In this document: piece after piece, positions 15,744 through 23,734 of the stretch
Numbering within the stretch: position 1 is the stretch's first letter
Layout of the letters: every line of letters starts with the position of its first letter
Origin: Amycolatopsis sp. NBC_00345
Lineage (GTDB): Bacteria; Actinomycetota; Actinomycetes; Mycobacteriales; Pseudonocardiaceae
Assembly: GCF_036116635.1 (NCBI RefSeq)
Contig: NZ_CP107995.1
Location: 9,176,001-9,240,000 of the forward strand
Direction: 5' to 3'
DNA: 64,000 nucleotides
Notes under the pieces: model-generated
Database searches by the model: none
Told to the model about the DNA's origin: nothing
Seen by the model: only the letters and a program-made list of their open reading frames with translations
Made by a program: the position numbers and the translations under genes

Positions 15744-16981
15744 GAGTCCGCCGCCAGGGCGATCGCCGGGACCTGCACGTTCACCGCGGTGCCCTCTCCC
15801 GGCGCGGACTCGATCGCCAGCGTGCCCGCGACCCGGTGCACGCGCTGTCGCATCGCCTGCAGGCCGAAGCCCGTGCCGTCGCCGCGGGCGGGTTCGCCGG
15901 GGGTGAAGCCGGCGCCGTCGTCGCGGACGTCGAGCAGCACCACGTCGTCGGCGTAGGTCAGCGTGACGCCGATCCGCGACGCCCGCGCGTGCTTTTCCGC
16001 GTTCGCCAACGCTTCCTGCGCGACGCGGTACAGCGTCACTTCCAGCTCCGGCAACAGCTGCCGCGCTTCGCCGGAAGTCTCCGCTGACACGGCGACGCCG
16101 GACGTACCCGTGACGCGCCGCGCCAGGTCCGCCAGCGCCTCCGGCAGCCGCGAGTCCGTGAGGGGTTCGGGCCGCAGCGCCTGCACGGCGCGGCGCGCCT
16201 CGGTGAGACTGTCCTTCGCCAGCGTGTGGACCTGCGTCAGGTGCCGTTCTCGGGAGGCTTCGGAGGTGGCGCGGTCGGCGGCCTGCAGCTGCGTGACGAT
16301 GCCGGTGAGGCCCTGCGCCAGCGTGTCGTGGATTTCGCGCGCCATGCGCTGGCGCTCGTCGAGCACCCCGGCTTCACGCGCCTGCGCCAGCAGCTGGGCC
16401 TGGAGCCCGGCGTTCTCCCCCAGCGCGGTCTCCAGCCGGGCGTTGGACTCGGCCAGTTCGGCGTTGGCGCGCTTGCGTTTGTCGTTCTCCACCCCCACGA
16501 ACCAGGCGACGAAGAGCATCGGGCCGATCACCGACACCACGACCACCCAGGCCGGGGCGGTGGCGTCCGCGCTCCAGCCGCTGTGGACCACCACCGGGAC
16601 CACCGCCGTCGCGGCGACCGCGAAGATGCTCCACCGGGCGCTGAAGAGCGAGAAGGCGATCGGGTAGCCGACGGACGCGAAGGCGGTGAACGTCTCCACC
16701 CGCGCGCCCAGTACCGCCGAACCGGCGAGCAGGCCGAGGAAGAAGACCACCGCGAGCCACGGCCGCCGATGCCGCCGCGGGAACACCGGGACAATTCCCA
16801 GGATCCACGCGGCGGTGACCGCGACGAACACCAGCGTGAGCCGCCACTGGGCGGGTTCGCCGTGCGGCAGCGAGGCGGCGATGGTCGTGCAGATGCCGAG
16901 TCCGACCAGGCCCACCCCGGCGAGGATCCGCCCGCCGAGCCGTTCGGCCCGCGGGTCGACCTCACCCGGCCGCAGACCCAT
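15740..16981 (-). CDS. NarL-type sensor histidine kinase
   Basis: A 413-residue membrane kinase with about six hydrophobic segments in the first 150 residues, a coiled-coil linker, a HisKA_3 dimerisation helix with the phospho-acceptor His in RMAREIHDTLAQGLTGI, and an HATPase domain (NAEKHARAS, DVRDDGAGF, GFGLQAMRQR). It pairs with the downstream response regulator. The frame is open to 17191, but that extension overlaps the DUF1707 gene upstream and has no membrane or coding character, so I start at the ATG at 16981. Confidence 0.88.
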   Translation of the reverse strand: MGLRPGEVDPRAERLGGRILAGVGLVGLGICTTIAASLPHGEPAQWRLTLVFVAVTAAWILGIVPVFPRRHRRPWLAVVFFLGLLAGSAVLGARVETFTAFASVGYPIAFSLFSARWSIFAVAATAVVPVVVHSGWSADATAPAWVVVVSVIGPMLFVAWFVGVENDKRKRANAELAESNARLETALGENAGLQAQLLAQAREAGVLDERQRMAREIHDTLAQGLTGIVTQLQAADRATSEASRERHLTQVHTLAKDSLTEARRAVQALRPEPLTDSRLPEALADLARRVTGTSGVAVSAETSGEARQLLPELEVTLYRVAQEALANAEKHARASRIGVTLTYADDVVLLDVRDDGAGFTPGEPARGDGTGFGLQAMRQRVHRVAGTLAIESAPGEGTAVNVQVPAIALAADS

Positions 16982-17055
16982 CACGGGGAGATTCTTGCAG
17001 TCCGGGCTGCGCAGGGGAGTCCGTCGATCGACCGCGGCATCCACCGATCGGTGGA

Positions 17056-17457
17056 TCAGCGCCGCCGCCAGCCCGTGATGAGCAGAACGGCCAGCGGCAG
17101 CGCGAAGACCAGGATCAGCCGCCCGCGCGAGAGCACGAAGACCGCGATGGCCAGCACCACGGCGATCGGCACCGCGCTGCGCATCGCCCACCGCGTCAAC
17201 GGGCTCTCACCCACGGGCCGGCCCGGTGCGCGCGGCACCGGCGCGCCGTTGTCCCGTGTCGCGGTCAGCAGCGCGCTCGGCCGCGGCGACGGCAGGTCGT
17301 CGAACAGGGGGAACAGATCGCTGACATGTTTCGCGGCCGTCACCTTCGCCGAGCGGGTGCCGTACTCGTCGACGTCGAGCCGCCCGGTGCGGACGTGCTC
17401 GGTGAGGACGTCGAGGGCGTCCTGCCGCTCGTCGTCGCTCAGCCGCATGTCGGTCAC
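17056..17457 (-). CDS. DUF1707 membrane protein, copy 2
   Basis: The 133 residues start with the DUF1707 module (RLSDDERQDALDVLTEHVRTGRL, then EYGTRSAKVTAAK), a small actinobacterial helical domain, followed by a Pro-rich linker and two C-terminal hydrophobic helices ending in RRR. Nine bases separate it from the longer paralogue upstream, so the two are an operon. It may be co-transcribed with the sensor kinase that follows. The molecular function of DUF1707 is unknown. Confidence 0.85.
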   Translation of the reverse strand: MTDMRLSDDERQDALDVLTEHVRTGRLDVDEYGTRSAKVTAAKHVSDLFPLFDDLPSPRPSALLTATRDNGAPVPRAPGRPVGESPLTRWAMRSAVPIAVVLAIAVFVLSRGRLILVFALPLAVLLITGWRRR

Positions 17458-17465
17458 GGCGGTCC

Positions 17466-18047
17466 TCAGCGGTCGAAACGGCGCTGGCGACGGAACTCGT
17501 CGCGCATCTCGCGACGCCGGTCACGGTGGTCGAGCCGGTGCTCGCGGTGGTCCATCCGGCGGTCGTCCTGGCGGTCGTCACGGTCGCGATCGTCGTCGTC
17601 CGAGCCGCGCCCCCACAGCGCCCGGCCGAAGATGGTGCACGCGATCGGCAGCGCGATCATCGGCCAGGCGGCGACCACACCGGTCGAGATGAGCACGATG
17701 GCCACCAGCCAGGCCAGCGGCACGATCGAGGCGGCCAGCCGCTGACCGCCGGACCAGCCGCGCGGCGCGGCCACGGCAGTCGACGGCTCCGGCTGGGGAG
17801 CCGGAGCCGAGTCCGCCGGTGGAGACGCGGCGACCGCCGTCCCGCCGTACGTCGGGTGCGGCTGGGGCAGGTCGGCGAACAGCTCGCCCAGCTCACCCCG
17901 CGTCTTGGCCGCGGTGATCCGGGCTGAGCGATCACCGTATTCGTCGATGTCGATCCGCCCGGCGGTCATGTGATCGCCGAGCGCGCTCAGTGCGGATTCC
18001 CGCTCCTGGTCGCTGATCCGCAGCTGCGGAGACGGAACCTCTGTCAC
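17466..18047 (-). CDS. DUF1707 membrane protein, copy 1, with charged tail
   Basis: A 193-residue paralogue of the next gene: N-terminal DUF1707 module (RISDQERESALSALGDHM, then EYGDRSARITAAK), linker, a hydrophobic pair of helices around residues 105-142, then a striking tail of some 47 residues made almost only of Asp, Arg, His, Gln, Glu and Met. The tail reads DDDDRDRDD and then becomes basic. Such a tail could bind nucleic acid, metal or a partner protein; this is inference. The start is a GTG. Confidence 0.85.
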   Translation of the reverse strand: MTEVPSPQLRISDQERESALSALGDHMTAGRIDIDEYGDRSARITAAKTRGELGELFADLPQPHPTYGGTAVAASPPADSAPAPQPEPSTAVAAPRGWSGGQRLAASIVPLAWLVAIVLISTGVVAAWPMIALPIACTIFGRALWGRGSDDDDRDRDDRQDDRRMDHREHRLDHRDRRREMRDEFRRQRRFDR

Positions 18048-18101
18048 GTCATCGATGGTATGCCGCCCAGCGGCCGCCGACCCACGACATTCGGCACAAC
18101 T

Positions 18102-19892
18102 TCAGTCTTTGAGCTCCAGAAGCTGCGTTCCCTGCGTCACGGCGGCGCCGACCTCGACCGAAAGTCCGGTAACCGTGCCCGCTTTGTGTGCGGTGACCGG
18201 GTTTTCCATCTTCATCGCCTCGAGCACCACGATCAGCTCGCCGGCCTCGACCTGCTGGCCCTCTTCGACGGCGATCTTGACGATCGTGCCCTGCATCGGC
18301 GCCGTCACGGCGTCACCACTCACGGTGGCCTTCGCGCCGCCCGCACGCTTGCGCGGCTTGGACTTCGTTGCCGTGGCCGCGCCGCCTTCGAGGGCGAAGC
18401 CGCCCGGCAGCGAGACCTCGAGCCGACGTCCGCCGACCTCGACGACCACGTTCTGCCGCGGCGCCTCTTCTTCGGCGTCGGCTTCCGGCGCGGTGAACGG
18501 CTCGATCCGGTTGTCGAACTCGGTCTCGATCCAGTCGGTGTACACGCCGAAGCCGTTGTCGTCGCCGATGAACGCCGGATGGTCCACGATCACGCGGTCG
18601 AACGGCAGCACGGTCGCCATGCCCTCGACGACCATCTCGGCCAGCGCACGACGGCTGCGCTCCAGCGCGTTGTCGCGGTCGGAGCCGGTGACGATCAGCT
18701 TGGCGAGCATCGAGTCGAACTGGCCGCCGATCACGCTGCCGGACTCCACCCCGGAGTCGACGCGCACGCCGGGGCCGCTCGGCGCCACGAACTTCGTCAC
18801 GGTGCCCGGCGCCGGCAGGAAGCCGCGCCCGGCGTCCTCGCCGTTGATGCGGAATTCGATCGAGTGGCCGCGCGGCTCGGGGTCTTCGGTGATCCGCAGC
18901 TTCTCGCCGCGCGCGATGCGGAACATCTCGCGCACCAGGTCCAGCCCGGTCGTCTCCTCGGAGACGGGGTGCTCCACCTGCAGCCGGGTGTTCACCTCGA
19001 GGAACGAGATGGTGCCGTCGGTGGCCACCAGGTACTCGACCGTGCCGGCGCCGTAGTAGCCGGCCTCCTGGCAGATCGCCTTGGCCGAGGAGTGGATCCG
19101 GGCGCGCTGGTCGTCGGTGAGGTACGGCGCGGGCGCCTCCTCCACCAGCTTCTGGTGGCGGCGCTGCAGCGAGCAGTCCCGCGTGCCGACCACGATGGCG
19201 TTGCCGTGCTGGTCGGCCAGCACCTGCGCCTCGACGTGCCGCGGCTTGTCCAGGTAGCGCTCCACAAAGCACTCGCCACGGCCGAACGCGGCGACGGCCT
19301 CGCGCGTGGCGGACTCGAACAGCTCGGGGATCTCTTCGCGTGTGCGCGCCACCTTGAGGCCGCGCCCGCCGCCGCCGAACGCCGCCTTGATCGCCACGGG
19401 CAGGCCGTGCTCGTCGGCGAACGCGATGATCTCGCTCGCGTCCTGCACCGGCTCCTTGGTGCCGGGCACAAGCGGGGCGCCGGCGCGCATCGCGATGTGC
19501 CGCGCGGTCACCTTGTCGCCGAGGTCGCGAATGGACTGTGGGCTCGGCCCGATCCACGTGAGGCCCGCGTCTAGCACGGCCTGGGCGAACTCGGCGTTCT
19601 CGGAAAGGAAGCCGTATCCCGGGTGGACGGAGTCCGCGCCGGCCCGCTTCGCGACGTCGAGCAGCTTGTCGATGGACAAGTAGCTCTCCGCGGCGGTGCT
19701 GCCGCCGAGCGCGAAGGCTTCGTCGGCCAGGCGCACATGGGGAGCGTCACGGTCGGGGTCGGCGTACACGGCGACACTCGTCAGCCCCGCGTCCTTCGCC
19801 GCCCTGATCACGCGGACCGCGATCTCACCCCGGTTGGCGACCAGGATCCTGGTCACCGGACCACCCGTGCTCGCGACGTCCTGCTCGGTCAC
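18102..19892 (-). CDS. accA: Acyl-CoA carboxylase alpha chain (biotin carboxylase plus biotin carrier)
   Basis: A 596-residue fusion. Residues about 15-460 are biotin carboxylase (RILVANRGEIAVRVIRAAK, ATP-grasp Gly loop GGGGRGLKV, EVNTRLQVEHPVSE). The last 75 residues are a biotin carrier domain with the biotinylated Lys561 in EAMKM. It carboxylates biotin with bicarbonate and ATP for use by a beta subunit such as the accD product at 28622. The GTG start has GGGAGG seven bases upstream. Named AccA3-like by analogy with mycobacteria. Confidence 0.95.
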   Translation of the reverse strand: MTEQDVASTGGPVTRILVANRGEIAVRVIRAAKDAGLTSVAVYADPDRDAPHVRLADEAFALGGSTAAESYLSIDKLLDVAKRAGADSVHPGYGFLSENAEFAQAVLDAGLTWIGPSPQSIRDLGDKVTARHIAMRAGAPLVPGTKEPVQDASEIIAFADEHGLPVAIKAAFGGGGRGLKVARTREEIPELFESATREAVAAFGRGECFVERYLDKPRHVEAQVLADQHGNAIVVGTRDCSLQRRHQKLVEEAPAPYLTDDQRARIHSSAKAICQEAGYYGAGTVEYLVATDGTISFLEVNTRLQVEHPVSEETTGLDLVREMFRIARGEKLRITEDPEPRGHSIEFRINGEDAGRGFLPAPGTVTKFVAPSGPGVRVDSGVESGSVIGGQFDSMLAKLIVTGSDRDNALERSRRALAEMVVEGMATVLPFDRVIVDHPAFIGDDNGFGVYTDWIETEFDNRIEPFTAPEADAEEEAPRQNVVVEVGGRRLEVSLPGGFALEGGAATATKSKPRKRAGGAKATVSGDAVTAPMQGTIVKIAVEEGQQVEAGELIVVLEAMKMENPVTAHKAGTVTGLSVEVGAAVTQGTQLLELKD

Positions 19893-19990
19893 CCCGTACC
19901 TCCCGTGTCACGTCAGCTCCACTGCTGGTAACCCGGGAGTCTACGGACCGCCGTACCGGCTGGGATGAGAGCTGGACCACCCGGCTCTTG

Positions 19991-20302
19991 TTATACCCGC
20001 GCGCCGTGGCGCAGCTCGACCGGGAGTTCGGAGTCCAGCACGATCACGTCGTAGGGGTTGGCCTGGTGGATCCGCGGCAGGTGCTCGGTGTTGATCATGA
20101 TCCACGGCTGGTGCTCGCCGCAGCAGTCGACCAGCCGGTCGAGCGCGGTGAAGGCGACCAGCGCCACCCGCCCGTCCGGGGTGCGGCGCAGTTCGACGTT
20201 CGCGCCGGTGCCGCCGTCGGTGGTGCCGGAGACCGGACCAGTCGGGAGGTAAAGGGCCGGCGGAAGATTGGGGTTCGTCACCGGGACAACATAGACGGCC
20301 AC
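19991..20302 (-). CDS. SAV_915 family protein
   Basis: A 103-residue soluble protein with the core TPDGRVALVAFTALDRLVDCCGEHQPW and VIVLDSELPVELRHGARV, matching the small SAV_915 / SseB-like family common in actinomycetes. The function of the family is not known. It is divergent from the exported gene at 20332, with only 29 bases between starts. Confidence 0.75.
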   Translation of the reverse strand: MAVYVVPVTNPNLPPALYLPTGPVSGTTDGGTGANVELRRTPDGRVALVAFTALDRLVDCCGEHQPWIMINTEHLPRIHQANPYDVIVLDSELPVELRHGARV

Positions 20303-20331
20303 TCAGCGCAAGGTCGCCTACAGTCTCGGAT

Positions 20332-21057
20332 ATGGGGACTTCGCCGAAGCGGACGCCACGATCGGCGCTGCTCACCGCGCTGCTCGCGGCCTTGGTGACA
20401 GCGGCGGCGCTTGTCGCGGTTGTCGTCCTGCGCTCGCACTCAGAGGCGGACTCGGTTGCGGGGGCGCCGCAGATCGCCGCGCCGGCACCGGACCAGTCGA
20501 CGGCCACGACGTGTGGCACGGGGCCGTGCCGTGAGCTGGCGGCCATGACCGTCGGCGGCACCCCGGTCTCGTTGCTGGCCGACGCGACCGGCGGCTGGGG
20601 CCGGGTGCGCGTCGGCGCGAAGCCGGACACCGAGTTCGAGCTGGCGATCACCGGGATGGGGGCGAAGCTCGCGCCGAACTCGCTCCAGTGCATAGCCGGC
20701 ACCACATCGGCCTGCCTCGTGCGCGGCGACGTCAGCGGTGGCGCTTTCGGTGAGCTGCTGATCGAGTCGGGCGGCGTCTGGCGCGACTTCGGCCAGCCCT
20801 ACTTCGCCGACGCCGGCACCATCGTCCTCGACGACGTCGACCAGGACGGCCGCCCGGACCTGGTCCTCGTCCGCCACGAGTGTCCCGGCGCGACCCCGGG
20901 CACCACGACCTGCCAGGCCGCGCCCGTGCTCGCCGAGGTTTACCAGCTGAGCGGCGAAATCGTCGGCTGCACGCGCAAGGTGACGTCGCCGTCGCAGCTG
21001 CGCGGCTGGCCCGCGGTCCAGGTCCGGCGCAGCGAGCTTTCCGCCTGCCCCTCGTGA
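20332..21057 (+). CDS. Membrane-anchored exported protein with FG-GAP/calcium-like motif
   Basis: The product has 241 residues: a short basic N terminus, one transmembrane or signal-anchor helix at about residues 12-34, and an extracellular domain with six or more cysteines. LDDVDQDGRPDLVLV is a DxDxDG calcium-binding loop of the FG-GAP/VCBS type. No enzyme motif is seen. The stop codon TGA is supplied by the palindromic element that begins at 21051. Confidence 0.75.
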   Translation: MGTSPKRTPRSALLTALLAALVTAAALVAVVVLRSHSEADSVAGAPQIAAPAPDQSTATTCGTGPCRELAAMTVGGTPVSLLADATGGWGRVRVGAKPDTEFELAITGMGAKLAPNSLQCIAGTTSACLVRGDVSGGAFGELLIESGGVWRDFGQPYFADAGTIVLDDVDQDGRPDLVLVRHECPGATPGTTTCQAAPVLAEVYQLSGEIVGCTRKVTSPSQLRGWPAVQVRRSELSACPS

Positions 21058-21096
21058 GTGGCTATGACGGTTCTAACCGGCATAGCCACTCACGAG
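21051..21096. repeat. Palindromic element, family 1, copy A
   Basis: A 46-bp palindrome with 22-base arms (starting CTCGTGAGTG and ending CACTCACGAG) and a CT centre; one mismatch. Compared with copy B, TTT on the left arm is GCT here and AAA on the right arm is AGC, a compensatory change. It lies between convergent genes and ends four bases before the symporter stop. Confidence 0.93.
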
Positions 21097-21100
21097 TCCT

Positions 21101-22429
21101 TCACGCGGCGGTGGGCACCGCGTCTGCTTTCGCGTCGGCCGGGGCGTTGAGCACCTCGTCGTCCAGCAGGCCCTCGCTGCGCGCCACCACCGTCGGGACC
21201 ACGATCTGGCCCGCGACGTTCGTGGCCGTGCGCATCATGTCCATGATCGGGTTCACGGAGTAGATCAGCGCGATGCCGAGCGCGACCTGCTTCGCGTCCA
21301 GGCCGATGAACGCCGTGGTCAGCGTGAGCGCGGTCAGCCAGCCGGTGGTGCCGGCCGTGGCGAGCGCGCCGAGGACCGCGACTCCGGCGATGCCCGCGTA
21401 CTGTCCGATGCTCAGCTGCACCCCGGCCAGGTTCGCGATGAAGATGGCGCCGATGGCCGGGAAAACGGCCGCGCAACCGTCCATTTTGGTCGCACTGCCG
21501 AGCGGGGTGGCGAACGCCGCGTAGGCCGGGTCCACCCCGAGGTTCACCGCGGCCTGGCGGGTCAGCGGCAGCGTCGCGGACGAGGACTGCGAGGCGAACG
21601 CGAACTGGATCGCCGTGCCCGCCTTGGCGAAGAACTTCGCCGGGCTCACCTTCGCGACGAACCGCAGCAGGATCGGGTAGACGACGAACAGGACCACCAA
21701 GCAGCCCGCGTAGACCGCGAGCGTGGCCGACAGCAGCGGGCGGAACAGCGCGTCGCCGTAGTTCGACACCGCCGCGCCGATCAGGCCGATGATGCCGATC
21801 GGGGCGAGCCGGACGATCCAGCCGAGGTAGCGCTGGACGACCTCGAAGACACTCGTGGTGAAGTCCACGAACGGCTTCGCGCGATCACCGAGGCTGTAGG
21901 CCGCGGCGCCGATCACCACGGCGAGGAAGAGCACCTGCAGCGTGTTGCCGTCGGCGAAGGCGGAGAAGAAGTTCTCCGGCAGCAGGCCGTTCACGAACGA
22001 GTCCCACGAACCCCAGCCGCTCACGCTCTTCGCGGCCTTGTCGGCGTTCTTCGCGGTGGCGGCGATGCCGGCGCCCAGCCCGCCCGAGCCCGGGTCGAAC
22101 AGCCGCCCGGCGGCGATGCCGATGAGCGAGGCGATCAGCGACGTGATGGCGAACCACAGCACGGTCTTGCCGCCGAGCCGCGCGGCTTTCCGGCCGCCGC
22201 CGAGGTTGCGCAGGCTGGTGATGCCGACCACGATCGCGGTGAAGACCAGCGGGATCACGGCGATCTGCAGCAGCGTGGTGAAGATCGTGCCGATCTGGTC
22301 CAGCAGATCGGTCAGCCAGCCGGCGCCCGTCGTCCGCGCGAGGACACCGAGTGCGGCGCCGACGACGAGCGAGCCGAGTACTGCGGCCGCGAAAACACGC
22401 GGTCGCGTGTACGTCCGGATGAGGGACAC
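21101..22429 (-). CDS. Dicarboxylate/amino acid:cation symporter (DAACS family)
   Basis: The 442-residue transporter has eight helices and the family signatures: Ser-rich loop SQSSSATLPLTRQAA, the substrate- and cation-binding helix with NPIMDMMRTATNVAG (the N/D of NMDG-type and DxxxT positions), and MDGCAAVFPAIGAIF. It imports C4-dicarboxylates or acidic/neutral amino acids with Na+ or H+. The GTG start has GGGGGTGG before it. No regulator is adjacent. Confidence 0.9.
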   Translation of the reverse strand: MSLIRTYTRPRVFAAAVLGSLVVGAALGVLARTTGAGWLTDLLDQIGTIFTTLLQIAVIPLVFTAIVVGITSLRNLGGGRKAARLGGKTVLWFAITSLIASLIGIAAGRLFDPGSGGLGAGIAATAKNADKAAKSVSGWGSWDSFVNGLLPENFFSAFADGNTLQVLFLAVVIGAAAYSLGDRAKPFVDFTTSVFEVVQRYLGWIVRLAPIGIIGLIGAAVSNYGDALFRPLLSATLAVYAGCLVVLFVVYPILLRFVAKVSPAKFFAKAGTAIQFAFASQSSSATLPLTRQAAVNLGVDPAYAAFATPLGSATKMDGCAAVFPAIGAIFIANLAGVQLSIGQYAGIAGVAVLGALATAGTTGWLTALTLTTAFIGLDAKQVALGIALIYSVNPIMDMMRTATNVAGQIVVPTVVARSEGLLDDEVLNAPADAKADAVPTAA

Positions 22430-22520
22430 GAGGCCACCCCCAAGGTTCGAAAGTTCCCGTTATGGCCCGGTTTGGGCCGCAACGAACTCTTCCGGATCAC
22501 TCGTTCGGGTGACAGTGCTC

Positions 22521-23150
22521 TCAGGATGTGGACGTCCGCCAGAGATCCACGACACTGACGCCGACCTCGCCCAGCAGCCGGCGCACCAGCGGCAGGCTGA
22601 GGCCGATCACGCTCGACGGGTCGCCCTCGATGCCCTCGACGAACCAGCCGCCCAGCGCGTCGAGGGTGAAGGCGCCCGCCACCTGCAGCGGCTCGCCGGT
22701 GGCGATGTAGGCCTCGACCTCCTCGTCGGTCGGGCGTCCGAAGTGGACGGTCGTATGCTGGCTGCCCTCGGCCTCCTTGACCCGCCGGCCGCCGTCGATG
22801 CGGATCAGGGCGTGGCCGGTGAGGAGCTCGCCGGACCGGCCGGCCATGTCCGCCCAGCGGCGGCGGGCGACCTCGGGCGTGCCGGGCTTGCCGACCATCT
22901 CGCCGCCGATCGACAGCATCGAGTCGCAGGCGACGATCACGGAGTCGGCGTGGGTGCCGGCGACGGTCCCGAACACCGCCTCGGCCTTGGCCTTGGCCAG
23001 CGCCGTGACCAGCTCCTCGGGGGCGGGGTCGGTGAGCGCGGCGGCCACCGCGTCTTCGTCGACGCCGGACACGACGACGCTCGGGTCGAGACCGGCGCTG
23101 CGCAGCAGCATGAGGCGGGCGGGGGACTGGGAAGCGAGAACGAGGCGCAC
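22521..23150 (-). CDS. maf: Maf family nucleoside triphosphate pyrophosphatase
   Basis: A 209-residue Maf protein: N-terminal LVLASQSPARLMLLRSAGL, the Asp of ACDSML, the GKPGTPEVARRRW helix and a C-terminal GGWFVEGIEGDPSSVIGLSLPLV. Maf proteins hydrolyse dTTP/UTP or modified nucleotides to monophosphates and act in house-cleaning and cell-division control. In this lineage maf often neighbours acyl-CoA carboxylase genes. The start codon is GTG with a weak ribosome site. Confidence 0.93.
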   Translation of the reverse strand: MRLVLASQSPARLMLLRSAGLDPSVVVSGVDEDAVAAALTDPAPEELVTALAKAKAEAVFGTVAGTHADSVIVACDSMLSIGGEMVGKPGTPEVARRRWADMAGRSGELLTGHALIRIDGGRRVKEAEGSQHTTVHFGRPTDEEVEAYIATGEPLQVAGAFTLDALGGWFVEGIEGDPSSVIGLSLPLVRRLLGEVGVSVVDLWRTSTS

Positions 23151-23637
23151 GGGGGAAAGTTACCGCCCGCCCTCGTTGATGCCGAATTGTGACCCGCGAC
23201 ACCCGATCGTCGAGTTAGTTTGTTGTTGCTCGCAACATATCTGTTTGAGGGCTCCCGGAGGGGGAACGATGGCACACCTCCGCACCACACGCGTACGACC
23301 ATCTTCGACGGCGTCAGCGCTGACGCCGGGAAGGGCACGACGGTGACCTATGACTGTGCGGGTTACGGAATCGGCTCGTTCCACCAGGTCGCGGTCGCTG
23401 TGGTGGGCGAAACACCGCACGCCGAAGGGCGTGGTGCCTGGCCCGGCGGACCCGGCCTCGGCCCCTAAGACCAGGGCCTTTGAGGCAGCAACACCGTCGC
23501 GAAGCTGAAGCCCGGCTTTCAGCCGGCCCGCTCCGCGGCCCACGAACTCGGTTACCCACGCTCGTCCCGGACGGCCACAGCAATGGCCACGGCCACGGCT
23601 TCGTGTCGCCGGCACTGACCTCTCTCCCGCGGTAAGC
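23151..23637. other. Intergenic stretch without a confident gene; possible degenerate small secreted gene
   Basis: GGAGGGGG precedes an ATG at 23270, but that frame stops after 25 codons. Another frame encodes TTVTYDCAGYGIGSFHQ, which resembles part of a small extracellular protein, and runs to 23468. This may be a frameshifted gene. I cannot assign it. Confidence 0.3.
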
Positions 23638-23690
23638 GTGACGGCCCCCGGCCCCGGTTCCCGCACCGGCGCCGGGGGCCGTCACGTGTT
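23638..23690 (+). terminator. Strong hairpin terminator
   Basis: A 15-bp perfect stem (23638-23652 with 23671-23685) with an 18-base loop is followed by GTGTTTTCC. It lies at the 3' side of the MFS gene on the minus strand and after the degenerate plus-strand region, so it could serve either side. Confidence 0.7.
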
Positions 23691-23734
23691 TTCCGGGCCG
23701 GCGGGCGGCGTGGTGGCCGCCCACCGGCCGCGGG

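Noticed and set aside
16982..17191. Upstream extension of the NarL-type sensor kinase
   Set aside because: It overlaps the DUF1707 gene and has no membrane or domain character.
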